A stretch of DNA of 64,000 bases from Desulfitobacterium chlororespirans DSM 11544 (GCF_900143285.1 NZ_FRDN01000003.1:496001-560000); one strand, 5' to 3'; positions 27,352 to 36,992 are shown, counted from the stretch's first letter. Notes: generated by a model not told the origin, from the letters alone. Made by a program: numbers and translations.

Positions 27352-27377
27352 AAAAAACCCTGCTTGCCATAGCAGGG
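27352..27377 (-). terminator. Terminator after the universal stress protein gene
   Basis: CCCTGCT (27358-27364) and AGCAGGG (27371-27377) form a seven-base stem, followed on the minus strand by six T residues. Confidence 0.85.
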
Positions 27378-27479
27378 CTAAAGGCCTATTTATCCAAGAA
27401 TTTTGTACTAATTTGTCTGACTTTGCTGCGAATCACCTGATTCATAAAGCAGAACCGACCTAACTAAGCAGTGCTCAGC

Positions 27480-27908
27480 CTACTTCACAAGCAACACCGG
27501 AACCGATGATTTCTGCAATACCCGTTGGCTGACGCTGCCCAGGACAGATCCCGTGATAGGTCCATAGCCATGACTGCCGATAACCACCAAATCAATATCA
27601 TCCTTCTTAATCTGATCGATAATCTTAATGACCGGATGACCAATCTCCAGCACCGTTTTCGTCGGCACTCCCTCCGCAGACACTTCTGCCATGGTCGCCT
27701 CTAAGGCCATCTGGCCGTTCTTTGCAACATCCTCCTGGGAAAAAATATAGCCATAAGGCACAGTGTTGCCCCAAAGAGCTTGAGGGGTATAGGTCACATG
27801 AATGAGTACAATTTCTGATTGAAAAAGTCCGGCCAGCTCGACAGCCGTCTTAAAGGCCCGCACAGAGAATTCTGACGCATCTGTTGGAACAAGTATTTTC
27901 TTATACAT
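27480..27908 (-). CDS. Universal stress protein, UspA family
   Basis: The 142-residue Usp domain has the nucleotide-binding signature G-x2-G-x9-G-S near its C-terminus (GSHGYGPITGSVLGSVSQRV). It also has the N-terminal KILVPTDASEFS strand-loop that contacts ATP. Such proteins bind ATP and raise stress survival by mechanisms that are often unclear. It is transcribed alone, divergent from the adjacent transporter gene. Confidence 0.93.
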   Translation of the reverse strand: MYKKILVPTDASEFSVRAFKTAVELAGLFQSEIVLIHVTYTPQALWGNTVPYGYIFSQEDVAKNGQMALEATMAEVSAEGVPTKTVLEIGHPVIKIIDQIKKDDIDLVVIGSHGYGPITGSVLGSVSQRVLQKSSVPVLLVK

Positions 27909-28059
27909 AGAAATTGCCCCCTTCTTTTAAAGACTCCCGGCAAGGATTCTTCTTACTTTAATTTTAAGTAGTTATTTTTCAAAAAGCAACTTATAATAGT
28001 GTTTTATAGGACATTTTTAAAAATGTAGCAGGTCGGCTTGTTAACCATCTCAGAAAGAA

Positions 28060-29400
28060 GTGGGAATTTTGCAACCCTATGTAAAATCATTCCGTTATGG
28101 CTGGAGCAGTTGGAGCATCTTAGTCATAGCCTTCATTACCGTCTTTTTTCACCGCTTATCCGTTGGCTCTGTAGCAGATGAACTGACCCGGGAAATTCCC
28201 ATGAATTCAGTGACCCTGGGGAATCTGACCGCCATGAACTATTACGCCTACGCCCTGATGCAAATACCCGTAGGCATCCTGGTGGATCGCATCGGTGTCC
28301 GCAAAATCAACTTCTGCGGGCTCTTAGTCACAGCGGCCGGAAGCATTCTGTTCGGACTGGCCCATACCCTGGAAGCAGCCTACCTCTCCCGTTTCCTGGT
28401 CGGCATCGGTTCCTCGGTGATTATCGTCTCCATCTTCAAGATTCAAGCCACCTGGTTTCCTCTTTCCCGCTTCTCCGCCCTGTCGGGACTGACGTCCTTC
28501 TTTGGCAATTTCGGCTCCTTATTGGCTCTCTACCCCCTGACCTTTCTCTCCCTGACCTTCGGTTGGCGGAACGTCTTTTATTGGATGGCCGGCATCTCTC
28601 TTTTGTTGGCCCTCCTGGTACTCTGGGGAGTGCGGGATGCCAGGACGGAGATTTCCAGCCCCTCTCGGGAGACAGCCGCAGCAGGTTCAGCAGGTCCAAC
28701 CGGTCCAACCGGCTCAATCAGCCCCTTAAACCGAAAACATTCCCAAGCCTCAGAACATACCTACACCGCAGTAAAGCCTCTTCCTTTCCTGGCCTACCTC
28801 AAGGAAAGCCTCTCCTGCGTTCTCAAGAATCCCCGGACCTGGCCCAATGTGCTGATCCTTTTCGCCTTTACCGGATCCAGCACCACCTTGCTGGGACTGT
28901 GGGGAATTCCCCTCATGACTCAACTCTACTCTCTCGATAAAGCCACCGCAGCGGGATATGTGACCTTTGCCACCTTCGGCTTTATCCTGGGCGCTCCTTT
29001 GCTCACCCTTTGGGTCCGTTTGCTGAAGGGTATCCGCCCAACACTTTTAGCCGGGACGGGGCTTAACCTGCTGTTGTGGATATACATCGCCATCATCGCC
29101 GGCGGCCGCCCGGCGGCAGAGCTCTGGCCCGCCTTTTTCTTCATCTTCGGCCTGCTCATCATGACTCATATTCTCGCTTTCTCCAATGTTACCGCTGTCA
29201 ACCCTCTCCACTACAGCGGCATGGCCACAGCGATTACCAATATGGCCGAATTCATCGGCAGCTCCCTGGCCAGCTTAACCATCGGTCTGATTTTGGATTT
29301 CAGCGGCAATCCCAGTGCCGCCTGGTGGGTCATCCTGAGCATGGCTGCTTTAGGCTTTATGGCCGCTCTGTTGATAAAGGAACAGCCCGTTCCAGGGTAA
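28060..29400 (+). CDS. MFS transporter
   Basis: This 446-residue protein has about twelve membrane segments. The MFS loop 2-3 signature is visible as GILVDRIGVRKINFCG. The central cytoplasmic loop (about 205-240) has a low-complexity stretch rich in Gly, Thr, Ser and Pro. Family members of this kind carry small organic ions or nitrate-like anions, but the substrate cannot be read from the sequence. The start is a GTG at 28060; a TTG three codons later is also possible. It is divergent from the stress protein gene and ends at a terminator. Confidence 0.85.
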   Translation: MGILQPYVKSFRYGWSSWSILVIAFITVFFHRLSVGSVADELTREIPMNSVTLGNLTAMNYYAYALMQIPVGILVDRIGVRKINFCGLLVTAAGSILFGLAHTLEAAYLSRFLVGIGSSVIIVSIFKIQATWFPLSRFSALSGLTSFFGNFGSLLALYPLTFLSLTFGWRNVFYWMAGISLLLALLVLWGVRDARTEISSPSRETAAAGSAGPTGPTGSISPLNRKHSQASEHTYTAVKPLPFLAYLKESLSCVLKNPRTWPNVLILFAFTGSSTTLLGLWGIPLMTQLYSLDKATAAGYVTFATFGFILGAPLLTLWVRLLKGIRPTLLAGTGLNLLLWIYIAIIAGGRPAAELWPAFFFIFGLLIMTHILAFSNVTAVNPLHYSGMATAITNMAEFIGSSLASLTIGLILDFSGNPSAAWWVILSMAALGFMAALLIKEQPVPG

Positions 29401-29406
29401 AAAACA

Positions 29407-29427
29407 AAGAACCCTTTACGGGTTCTT
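29407..29427. terminator. Bidirectional terminator between MFS gene and rubrerythrin
   Basis: AAGAACCC (29407-29414) pairs with GGGTTCTT (29420-29427) around a TTTAC loop. It stands between two convergent genes. Confidence 0.7.
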
Positions 29428-29454
29428 CGCAATATCCTGATCTGGAGCAGTTTT

Positions 29455-30039
29455 TTAATATACTTCCGGCAGAGGCTTGAAATAGCCTTGAGGATGTTGG
29501 CAAGCCGGGCAAAGATCGGGAGCTCCGGAGCCCTCATGAACATAGCCACAGTTCTCACATTTCCAGGAGATTTTTTCATCTTTTTTGTAGAGAGTGCCAT
29601 TTTCCAATTCAGCGGCCAAACGGGCATAACGCTCTTGATGGTGAGCTTCTACCGTGGCGATTTTGCGGAAGGCCACAGCGATCTCGGCATAGCCTTCTTC
29701 ATCAGCAATATCGGCAAAAGTATTGTAGTCGATTACTTCTTCACCTTCACCGGCGGCTGCGCTCTTCAGGTTGGCCAAAGTATCCCGATAGTTGAGAGGA
29801 TAATCGGCGTTCACACGGAAAACCTCCGTTTGATCACCGGCATATTTTTGCAGGAATTTATAGAACACTTTTGCATGCTCTTTTTCGTTGTCTGCAGTAG
29901 AGATAAAGATGTTTTGAATGGCTTGGTGTCCTTCATTCTTGGCGACGCCGGCGTAAAAGGTATAGCGATTGCGTGCTTGAGACTCCCCCGCAAATCCATT
30001 GACTAAGTTCTGAAATGTTTTTGAATCTTTGAAATCCAT
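29455..30039 (-). CDS. Rubrerythrin
   Basis: The 194-residue protein has a four-helix di-iron domain with paired ExxH motifs (DNEKEHAKVF and EAHHQERYARL). A C-terminal rubredoxin-like domain has CENC and CPAC cysteine pairs. Rubrerythrins reduce hydrogen peroxide in anaerobes, using NADH-linked electron donors. GGGGAGG precedes the ATG. The promoter region carries a perfect palindrome described separately. The gene is monocistronic between two MFS genes. Confidence 0.95.
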   Translation of the reverse strand: MDFKDSKTFQNLVNGFAGESQARNRYTFYAGVAKNEGHQAIQNIFISTADNEKEHAKVFYKFLQKYAGDQTEVFRVNADYPLNYRDTLANLKSAAAGEGEEVIDYNTFADIADEEGYAEIAVAFRKIATVEAHHQERYARLAAELENGTLYKKDEKISWKCENCGYVHEGSGAPDLCPACQHPQGYFKPLPEVY

Positions 30040-30065
30040 TGATACAAACCTCCCCGTTTTTACTT

Positions 30066-30088
30066 TTGGTAGTATACCAAGTATTGGT
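30066..30088. promoter_or_regulatory. Nested palindromes at the rubrerythrin promoter
   Basis: TTGGTA-GTA-TACCAA (30066-30080) is a perfect inverted repeat that covers TATACT, the likely -10 of the gene. It overlaps a second one, ACCAA-GTA-TTGGT (30076-30088). The pattern looks like an operator. It does not match the PerR box. The regulator is unknown. Confidence 0.6.
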
Positions 30089-30291
30089 CTTTCTATACTC
30101 AGCTCAATACACTTTTGTTAAATTCTTCATTTAGCTTGCTTTTCCTGCCTCTTTTCCTAAAGTTTTTTAAAATCATTATTGATTACCTGATTTGGGAGAC
30201 ATTATCTTCCTGAAAATGGATTGTTATTTTTTCTTTCCAGTGATACGTTATTATGGCGGCTACTATCTTTAACTACATAAGAGGTTATACT

Positions 30292-31515
30292 ATGAATACG
30301 CAGTACCTGAATAAACTCAATATGCCACGGCCCATCCTGGTTCTGATCATCGGGGGATTTATGCACTCAGTGGGCAGCTCCTTTATGTGGCCCCTGAACA
30401 GTATCTTTATGCATAATATCCTGGGGCGTTCCCTCACCGAGGCAGGAGCCCTTATCTCTCTGCAGGCTCTGGCCACCTTGGTGGGACAGTTTATCAGCGG
30501 TGTCCTGGCGGATCGCTTTGGTTCCCGCAGGGTTATGATCTATGGGTTGATCGGCGCGATTCTTCCCCTCATTTTAATCAGCTGCTTCCCTATTTGGGAA
30601 GTGTATGCCCCCGGCCTCCTTTTCTATGGTTTTGCAATCGCTTTCATTTTCGTCCCCATCAATGCCTTAGTATTTACCCTCTGGCCTGAAGGCGGGCGGC
30701 GGGGATTTAACCTGCTCTACGTGTTCAACAATGCCGGAGTAGCTGTGGGAACAGCTTTAGGCGGATTTATTGCCGCCCTGTCTTTTAAATTGGTCTTTTT
30801 GCTCAACGGTCTTTTCTTTTTTATTTATCTCTTAATGGTTCTTTTCTTCTTGCCTGCCAAAGATATTCAGAGCAAGCCCTTGAGCAAATCCCGGGTTAAA
30901 GTGCCTATATTTAAGGATCGCGGCTTCCCTGTTCTGATCGCTCTTTGCGCCGCTATCTTCCTTATGTGGGGTGCCTATATCCAGATCACCACCGTTCTGC
31001 CGGTGACCATGACGAATCTGGGGTATTCCTTGCCCCAATACAGTATTCTCTGGACCTTAAACGGCGTGATCATCGTCGCCTTCCAACCGGTCATCCATTG
31101 GATTATCCGCCATTGGGCGTCTACCCTCTCCCGTCAATTCTATGTATCCTGTCTATTTTACGCCATAGGCTTTCTGATCCTGCTGGGCAATTTCCCTTAC
31201 CCCTCTTACTTTATGATGATGATCATCATCACCTTAGGAGAAATGCTGGTGCTGCCCGGTGTTCCGGCTGCGGCCGCTCTCATCGCCCCGGAAGGAAAAA
31301 CAGCCACCTATCAGGGGGTAGTAGGGGGAGCTGCCTCCGGCGGCCGTGCCCTTGGCCCTATTCTGGGAGGATTGGCCTTTGACCATTACGGCGGCAACAT
31401 GGCTTGGGCTTTGGCCCTGGTCTTTGTCAGCGTCGCCCTGTTGCCCTTCTATCTCTATCAGCGTCGGGAAAGAACCTTCACGCAGGGAACCGGCGCCAAG
31501 GAGCAAGCAATTTAA
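30292..31515 (+). CDS. MFS transporter
   Basis: The 407-residue protein has about twelve membrane segments and the MFS signature GVLADRFGSRRVMIYGLIG between segments 2 and 3. Its general form resembles multidrug or sugar efflux carriers of the YttB/MdtG kind, with the substrate undetermined. I set the start at 30292 (MNTQYLNKL) because AAGAGG lies seven bases upstream. The longer frame from 30253 has no ribosome binding site. It stands directly upstream of a Nudix hydrolase gene (41 bases). Confidence 0.85.
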   Translation: MNTQYLNKLNMPRPILVLIIGGFMHSVGSSFMWPLNSIFMHNILGRSLTEAGALISLQALATLVGQFISGVLADRFGSRRVMIYGLIGAILPLILISCFPIWEVYAPGLLFYGFAIAFIFVPINALVFTLWPEGGRRGFNLLYVFNNAGVAVGTALGGFIAALSFKLVFLLNGLFFFIYLLMVLFFLPAKDIQSKPLSKSRVKVPIFKDRGFPVLIALCAAIFLMWGAYIQITTVLPVTMTNLGYSLPQYSILWTLNGVIIVAFQPVIHWIIRHWASTLSRQFYVSCLFYAIGFLILLGNFPYPSYFMMMIIITLGEMLVLPGVPAAAALIAPEGKTATYQGVVGGAASGGRALGPILGGLAFDHYGGNMAWALALVFVSVALLPFYLYQRRERTFTQGTGAKEQAI

Positions 31516-31556
31516 ACTAATAAGCTAAAGAAAAAACACTAAAAGGATGAAATGCT

Positions 31557-32156
31557 ATGCCACTACCGATTGTTGACTATAAATTCTGCCCCCAATGCGG
31601 GAAACCTCTCCTCAGCGTCGATTTCTCCGGCCAACACCGTCCTCACTGCCCGGATTGTTCCTTTGTCTTCTGGGGGAATTTCTCCTTAGGGGTAGGGGGA
31701 GTAGTCTGGCATGAGGGGAAAGTCCTCCTGGTTCAACGGGCCCATAATCCCGGCAAGGGGAACTGGACCATCCCCGGAGGCTATGTGGAACAAGATGAAC
31801 AAATCGCCGTTGCCATCACCCGGGAAATCCGGGAAGAAACCGGCATCCACGCCAAGCCCCTTTCCGTCATTGCCTTGCGGGATCGCCCCGGGGAAAAGCA
31901 TGATTCTTATATCGTCTTTCTCCTGGAATATTTAGGGGGCACTTTGCAGGGTGAGCCTGAAGAAATAAGCGATTTGGGCTTCTTCACCCTTGAGGAATGC
32001 GAAAATCTCCCCATCGCCCAGCTCAGTCTCAGTGTGATCAAAGCTTCCCGCACCCTGCTTATCCCCACATCTCCAGGCTTCCTGCCTCAGACAGGGGTAA
32101 AGATGATCGGTGGCGATCAGGCTATTTTGTATCAGATATCCAAAGAGCAGGAATAA
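31557..32156 (+). CDS. Nudix hydrolase with N-terminal zinc ribbon
   Basis: The protein has 199 residues. A zinc ribbon is formed by C11, C14, C31 and C34. A complete Nudix box GX5EX7REUXEEXGU runs from G75 to I97 (with REIREETGI). The ribbon plus Nudix domain is the layout of NudC-like or ADP-ribose/NADH pyrophosphatases, but the family is broad, so the substrate is not assigned. AAGGATG precedes the ATG. It could share a transcript with the upstream MFS gene. Confidence 0.9.
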   Translation: MPLPIVDYKFCPQCGKPLLSVDFSGQHRPHCPDCSFVFWGNFSLGVGGVVWHEGKVLLVQRAHNPGKGNWTIPGGYVEQDEQIAVAITREIREETGIHAKPLSVIALRDRPGEKHDSYIVFLLEYLGGTLQGEPEEISDLGFFTLEECENLPIAQLSLSVIKASRTLLIPTSPGFLPQTGVKMIGGDQAILYQISKEQE

Positions 32157-32157
32157 C

Positions 32158-32197
32158 AAAAGCAGCATGCCATCATAAAAAATGGCCATGCTGCTTT
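32158..32197. terminator. Bidirectional terminator between the Nudix gene and panB
   Basis: AAAGCAGCATG and CATGCTGCTTT pair perfectly across an inner CCAT/ATGG stem and an A-rich loop. It lies between convergent genes. Confidence 0.88.
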
Positions 32198-32204
32198 CTT
32201 AACC

Positions 32205-33041
32205 TTAGCCCCTGCCTCCATACAAGGTTTTTAGTTCCTCTTCCTTCATGGTAAAGCTGTGCTCATCATCCGGGAAATTCATACTTCTTACCTCATCCGC
32301 ATAGTCCTGCAATCCCTTGAGCATGAGTTGATCAGCATTGGCATAAGCTTTGACAAACTTGGGAGCCCGGTTCACCCCATAGGTGAGTATGTCATGGTAG
32401 ACGAGCACTTGTCCATCGGTATGAACACCTGCGCCGATGCCAATGGTGGGAATTGTCAAGGTCGTAGAAATTTCCTGGGCCAGCTGCTTGGGGATACATT
32501 CCAGAACCAGGGCAAAGGCGCCTGCCTCCTGGCATTCCTTCACATCCTCCAGCATTTTGCGGGCGGCTTCCCCATCTTTACCCTGAACTTTAAAGCCACC
32601 GAGAACTGCAGCAGTCTGAGGTGTCAAACCAAGATGGGACACTACAGGTATCCCCGCGCGGACAAGAGCTTTGATATGAGGGATCATTTCATCCGCACCT
32701 TCCACCTTCACAGCCTGGGCCCCTGTCTCCTGAATAAGCCTTGCTCCATTGAGCAAAGTATCCCTGATGGACAGATGGCAGCTCATAAAAGGCATGTCCG
32801 CCACGATAAACGTATTAGGAGCCCCGCGCTTAGCTGCTTTCCCATGATGGACCATGTCTTCCATGGTGACATAAACCGTAGAGTCATAGCCCAGCACCAC
32901 ATTGCCCAGAGAATCCCCCACAAGAATTATGTCCGCACCGGCTTGTTCGGCCTGCTTGGCTGAGGGGTAATCGTAGGCGGTAATCATGACAATCTTTTTC
33001 CCCTCATTTTTCATTACCCAGAAGTCTTTTGTTGTTTTCAA
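32205..33041 (-). CDS. panB: 3-methyl-2-oxobutanoate hydroxymethyltransferase
   Basis: This 278-residue TIM-barrel enzyme makes ketopantoate from 2-oxoisovalerate and methylene-tetrahydrofolate, the first step of pantothenate synthesis. Metal ligands sit in VGDSLG and ADMPFMSCH, and the catalytic Glu in LVLECIPK. The start is TTG (33041-33039) with GGAGG upstream. No panC or panD follows, unlike the usual panBCD operon, so the rest of the pathway is elsewhere. Confidence 0.96.
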   Translation of the reverse strand: MKTTKDFWVMKNEGKKIVMITAYDYPSAKQAEQAGADIILVGDSLGNVVLGYDSTVYVTMEDMVHHGKAAKRGAPNTFIVADMPFMSCHLSIRDTLLNGARLIQETGAQAVKVEGADEMIPHIKALVRAGIPVVSHLGLTPQTAAVLGGFKVQGKDGEAARKMLEDVKECQEAGAFALVLECIPKQLAQEISTTLTIPTIGIGAGVHTDGQVLVYHDILTYGVNRAPKFVKAYANADQLMLKGLQDYADEVRSMNFPDDEHSFTMKEEELKTLYGGRG

Positions 33042-33395
33042 CGCTTTTCCTCCTTTTTTCAGGAGAGAAGATAAAACTGAGCAACAAAAAAATTCCCCCT
33101 TGTCAGAAGGAACTCACAAAACACAGCACTGTTTTATCCCTCTGTCCCGGTCCGTATTGGCTACAGGCAGTATAAATTGAATGGTTCTCATGAAAAGGTG
33201 CAGTTCGAATGATACCGCCCAAATCAAGTATAGCAGATATTATCCGGATCGGCTACAGAAGAAAAACAACGGTTCCTGGCACCCCCTAAAACCTTGCAAA
33301 CTCTTCGTATATCTGAATAAAACCATCCGTCATGATGACCGATGGTTTTATTCTTTGTTTATGATTCTTTCTATTAATCCAAAAGGAGGCCCATC
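33042..33395. other. Gap between panB and the penicillin-binding protein gene
   Basis: This 354-base gap shows no gene. Near its right end AATAAAACCATC (33316-33327) and GATGGTTTTATT (33341-33352) form a perfect 12-base stem with an inner partial stem. It could be a bidirectional terminator or the base of a leader. No promoter with both hexamers was clear on either strand. Confidence 0.5.
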
Positions 33396-35516
33396 ATGAA
33401 TAATTCCCCGGACTCTCAAGGGAAATGGCAATCTTATTTTAGCAAGGCCTTAGCAAAATGCCGCACCTTTAAGTTCCCTGCTTTCTATAAAAAACCCAAA
33501 TTCTGGCGCAACCTGGCCATCCTGCTTTTGTTCGTACTGCTGGCCGGCCTGGGCGCCGGTTACTATTGGATCTCCACCCTGGATGTAAGCAAGCTGGAAA
33601 GCCCTCTGGCTAAGCCTACCTATATCTACGACCAGGCCGGCAACAAGATCTCACAGCTCTCCTCCTCCCGCATTGAGCCCGTAGCCCTGGAACAAGTCCC
33701 TCAGCTTACACAAAAGGCCATTATCGCTACCGAAGATAAACGCTTCTATGAACATCAAGGTGTGGATTTCCGCTCCATCCTGCGCGCCCTCAGCCAGGAC
33801 CTGAAGACCCGGAATTTCTCCGAGGGGGGCAGCACCATCAGCCAACAGCTGGCGAAAAACCTTTTTCTCACCTCAGACAAGACCCTCAGCCGCAAGTTGA
33901 AGGAAGCCGGCTATGCCATTAAAATTGAAGCCACCCTCTCCAAAGAAGAGATTCTGGAAGCCTACCTCAACCATATCTATTTTGGGGAAGGCCGCTGGGG
34001 ACTTCAGGAAGCCGCCCGTTATTATTTTGGCAAAAACGCTGAAGAGCTGAACCTGGAGGAATCCGCCCTTCTTGCCGGCATCCTCAAAGGCCCCACCATC
34101 TACTCCCCTCTCAAAGATAAGGAACTGGCTCTCCAGCGCCGGAACATCGTCCTTGCCATGATGGCCGACCAGGGCTATATTACCGCCAAGGAAGCCGCTC
34201 AGGCTACTGCAGCTCCCATCGCCCTGCGCACCAAGCCTTTAGATAATTTATCCGGCAAATACGCCCCCTACGTGGATTATGTCATCGAAGAAGCTATCAA
34301 CCGCTATGGCTTTACAGAAGATCAGATTCTCACCCTTGGTCTGCAAATCCATACCCAAATGGATACCAAGGTTCAACAAGCCGCCGAAACCGTCTATAAA
34401 GATGACCAATTCTTCCCCCAAGGCCAGAGCGATCAAAAGGTCCAAAGCGGCATCGCCATTCTTGACCAGCATACAGGGGCTATCCGAGGTCTGGTGGGGT
34501 ATCGGGGAGAAAGCGCTTTCCGCCAGTTTAACCATGCCTCCCAGCTCAAGCGCCAACCCGGTTCCATCATCAAACCCCTGATGGTCTATGGTCCCGCTTT
34601 GGAAAAAGGCTATCGCCCCGACGCCCTCCTCTATGACGGTCCTCTGGATCTGGACGGTTATGCGCCAAAGGATTGGGACGGCCAAACCCGGGGCTGGGTG
34701 ACCATGGAAGAGGCCATTCAGCAATCCTGGAACATCCCCGCTGTCTGGTTATTTGAGCAAATCGGCATCGACACTGGAAAAGCCTTTGTGCAAAAAGCCG
34801 GCATCCCTTTAACTGAAAAGGATGCCCATTTAAGCCTGGCTCTGGGCGGATTTGCCGAAGGTGTCTCTCCCCTGGAGATAGCCCAGGCCTATACCGCCTT
34901 TGCCAATCAAGGACTCATGCACACAGCCCACGCCATCACCAAAATTACCACCGCCGACGGACATGTTTTAGCCCAAATGCAGCCGGAAAGTGTCCAGGTC
35001 ACAGAGCCTGATCACGCCTATACCATGACCCTTCTTCTCCAAAATGTCATCCAGCAGGGAACCGCCCCTAAAGCCGCTCTGGGCAGTCGCCCCGTAGCCG
35101 GAAAAACCGGTTCTGTGGAGTTGCCGCCTACCCAAGAGTTTGCAGGTATCAGCAAGGGGCAAAAAGATGTCTGGTTTGTCGGCTACACTCCTGAGCTGAC
35201 CGCTGCCATCTGGATGGGCTATGATCAAACGGATCGGGATCATTACCTCACCACCTCCGGCGGCTCCGGACCTGCCGTCGTCTTCCATGAAGTCCTCTCT
35301 TCAGCCCTCAAGGACACCCCTATCAAACCTTTTGAGGTTCCCGCCGGGTATGTGAAGGATTGGAATATCTGGCCCGAAGGCTGGGACGATCAGGATGAAT
35401 ACGACCAAAACAAGGATGACGACAAAGATAAAAAGGACAAAAAGGGGAAGAAGAACAAGAAGGACACCAAAGATAAAAACGAGTTCTGGGACATTTTTCA
35501 GGATCTATGGAACTAG
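33396..35516 (+). CDS. Class A penicillin-binding protein (transglycosylase/transpeptidase)
   Basis: The 706-residue protein builds and cross-links peptidoglycan at the outer face of the membrane. A short cytoplasmic part and one membrane anchor (about 40-60) are followed by a GT51 transglycosylase with catalytic E113 (ATEDKRFYEHQG). The transpeptidase has S390-x-x-K393 (PGSIIKPL), S444-W-N446 and K570-T-G. The C-terminal 40 residues are a Lys/Asp-rich low-complexity tail that probably touches the wall or membrane. GGAGG precedes the ATG. It stands alone. It is of PBP1a/2c type; the exact subfamily is not assigned. Confidence 0.93.
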   Translation: MNNSPDSQGKWQSYFSKALAKCRTFKFPAFYKKPKFWRNLAILLLFVLLAGLGAGYYWISTLDVSKLESPLAKPTYIYDQAGNKISQLSSSRIEPVALEQVPQLTQKAIIATEDKRFYEHQGVDFRSILRALSQDLKTRNFSEGGSTISQQLAKNLFLTSDKTLSRKLKEAGYAIKIEATLSKEEILEAYLNHIYFGEGRWGLQEAARYYFGKNAEELNLEESALLAGILKGPTIYSPLKDKELALQRRNIVLAMMADQGYITAKEAAQATAAPIALRTKPLDNLSGKYAPYVDYVIEEAINRYGFTEDQILTLGLQIHTQMDTKVQQAAETVYKDDQFFPQGQSDQKVQSGIAILDQHTGAIRGLVGYRGESAFRQFNHASQLKRQPGSIIKPLMVYGPALEKGYRPDALLYDGPLDLDGYAPKDWDGQTRGWVTMEEAIQQSWNIPAVWLFEQIGIDTGKAFVQKAGIPLTEKDAHLSLALGGFAEGVSPLEIAQAYTAFANQGLMHTAHAITKITTADGHVLAQMQPESVQVTEPDHAYTMTLLLQNVIQQGTAPKAALGSRPVAGKTGSVELPPTQEFAGISKGQKDVWFVGYTPELTAAIWMGYDQTDRDHYLTTSGGSGPAVVFHEVLSSALKDTPIKPFEVPAGYVKDWNIWPEGWDDQDEYDQNKDDDKDKKDKKGKKNKKDTKDKNEFWDIFQDLWN

Positions 35517-35521
35517 TAACC

Positions 35522-36049
35522 TTATGTCCTGTCGTTATCTTTCTTAACAATTCTTAACCTATCCCGCGGCGAAGAGGCCAGCTCCTTGATGCCCTGGAGC
35601 CGCCGCGGATAGATCAGCAAATCGGCTTCGAGGGATTGGCAAAAAGTCTCGATATCCTCAGGATTAATGGTGAAATCCATGGAAAAGTAGGCAGGTTTAC
35701 GCAGGGTATGAACCCAATCGGGACAGGTTTCATGACCTAAGGTAACCCTCAACGTCTCGATTTTTCCATTCTCTCCCCGAAGAGCTTGAAACAGGAGGTT
35801 AGGCTCAATAAACTCCAGCACCTCAGACTCCGGCTGTCTATAAAGTATATCCCGTGCCCATTTAATCAAAATTCCCACTTCCCAGGTTAATAGACTAGGG
35901 TCTCTTTTGACCCAGGTCTTTTCCCCATGTTTACAATAGACCTCCACAATCAGCCAATTGGAGTCAAACCCCAGATCATTGTCCTTATCAGGAAACTCAT
36001 ATCCCACAATCCTCAATGAGAATTCGTCTCCATGACTCCCTCTGAGCAT
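35522..36049 (-). CDS. WapI-like immunity-family protein (tentative)
   Basis: The 175-residue cytoplasmic protein begins with FSLRIVGYEFPD and then DSNWLIVEV, a pattern resembling small proteins labelled WapI-family immunity proteins, which bind toxins of contact-dependent systems. No WapA-like toxin, Rhs repeat or other toxin gene is nearby, so if the label is right this is an orphan. The stop lies only five bases from the convergent end of the penicillin-binding protein gene. Without a search the assignment stays tentative. Confidence 0.5.
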   Translation of the reverse strand: MLRGSHGDEFSLRIVGYEFPDKDNDLGFDSNWLIVEVYCKHGEKTWVKRDPSLLTWEVGILIKWARDILYRQPESEVLEFIEPNLLFQALRGENGKIETLRVTLGHETCPDWVHTLRKPAYFSMDFTINPEDIETFCQSLEADLLIYPRRLQGIKELASSPRDRLRIVKKDNDRT

Positions 36050-36082
36050 AGTGCTAATCCTCCTTCTTCAAAGCGTCTTTCT

Positions 36083-36859
36083 TTACCTGTCAATAAGAAT
36101 GGACTTTACCACAGCAAAATACTCGCGAAGATAAGCATTGGGGCTGATGTACCAAGGGGTGGAACAAGGCACTCCCACAGGATTCAGCCCATTGCGTTCG
36201 GCTAAAATCTTGGAACGAAACATATGAAAATCGCTGGTGATCACCAGCACTGGTTCAGCCGGATCAAAGCCCTCCAGTTGATCAAGCACAACACGGGAAA
36301 ACCGGAAGTTTTCCATAGTACTGGTAGAGCGATCTTCTTTGAGGATTCGCTCCGGGGCAATCCCCTGCCCGATCAAATACTGAGCCATGGCTTCCGCCTC
36401 GGGAATCCATTCCCCTGGTCCTTGTCCGCCGGAAACCACCACCTTCATCTGTGGGTTTTCTGCTAAGATTCCTATCCCCTTATCCACCCGCTCCCGCAGA
36501 GTCCAGGAGAGCTGATCCCCATTCAGACCTGCGCCCAGGATGATCAAAACCTTCCCATGCTCAGGTATTCTATCCTCTGTGTTCCATAATAGTAACCCTT
36601 CAATAATGAAAAAGGAGCCCAGCAACAGGACGATTCCCCAGCGAATTAATTTGCGCAACCCTGGAAGTTCCTCGATAAAAGGCGCATTTTTGAACTTATC
36701 CCCCCATAATCCCCATAACAAGAATAAGCTTCCTACTCCCGCGGGGAGGATAGTCCCCAGATTGACTCCTCCCTTAAGACCGGTTACTAGGATTGTATCG
36801 AGGATCCCGATGATCCCTGCCAAAATGCTAAGCCAGGAACCCCAGCTTCTCTTCACCAT
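36083..36859 (-). CDS. YdcF/DUF218-family membrane protein
   Basis: The 258-residue protein has three hydrophobic segments in its first 95 residues. The DUF218 domain follows, with VLIILGAGLNGDQLS, VVVSGGQGPGEWIPEA and the polar ITSDFHMFRS segment. The family includes SanA and ElyC, which act in envelope integrity, but the chemistry is unknown. I set the start at 36859 (MVKRSWG) because AGGGG stands seven bases upstream; the longer frame adds eleven residues. The WapI-like gene follows 33 bases downstream in the same direction. Confidence 0.88.
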   Translation of the reverse strand: MVKRSWGSWLSILAGIIGILDTILVTGLKGGVNLGTILPAGVGSLFLLWGLWGDKFKNAPFIEELPGLRKLIRWGIVLLLGSFFIIEGLLLWNTEDRIPEHGKVLIILGAGLNGDQLSWTLRERVDKGIGILAENPQMKVVVSGGQGPGEWIPEAEAMAQYLIGQGIAPERILKEDRSTSTMENFRFSRVVLDQLEGFDPAEPVLVITSDFHMFRSKILAERNGLNPVGVPCSTPWYISPNAYLREYFAVVKSILIDR

Positions 36860-36992
36860 AGCTACACCCCTAACCATCGCCATATTAAACACAAATTTGT
36901 GAATTAATTGTTAAATAGCAACATTATCTATTATGACATTTCTAGGCATATTCCTGCTATTTTTTCTATTTTTAAACAAATTATCAAATATA

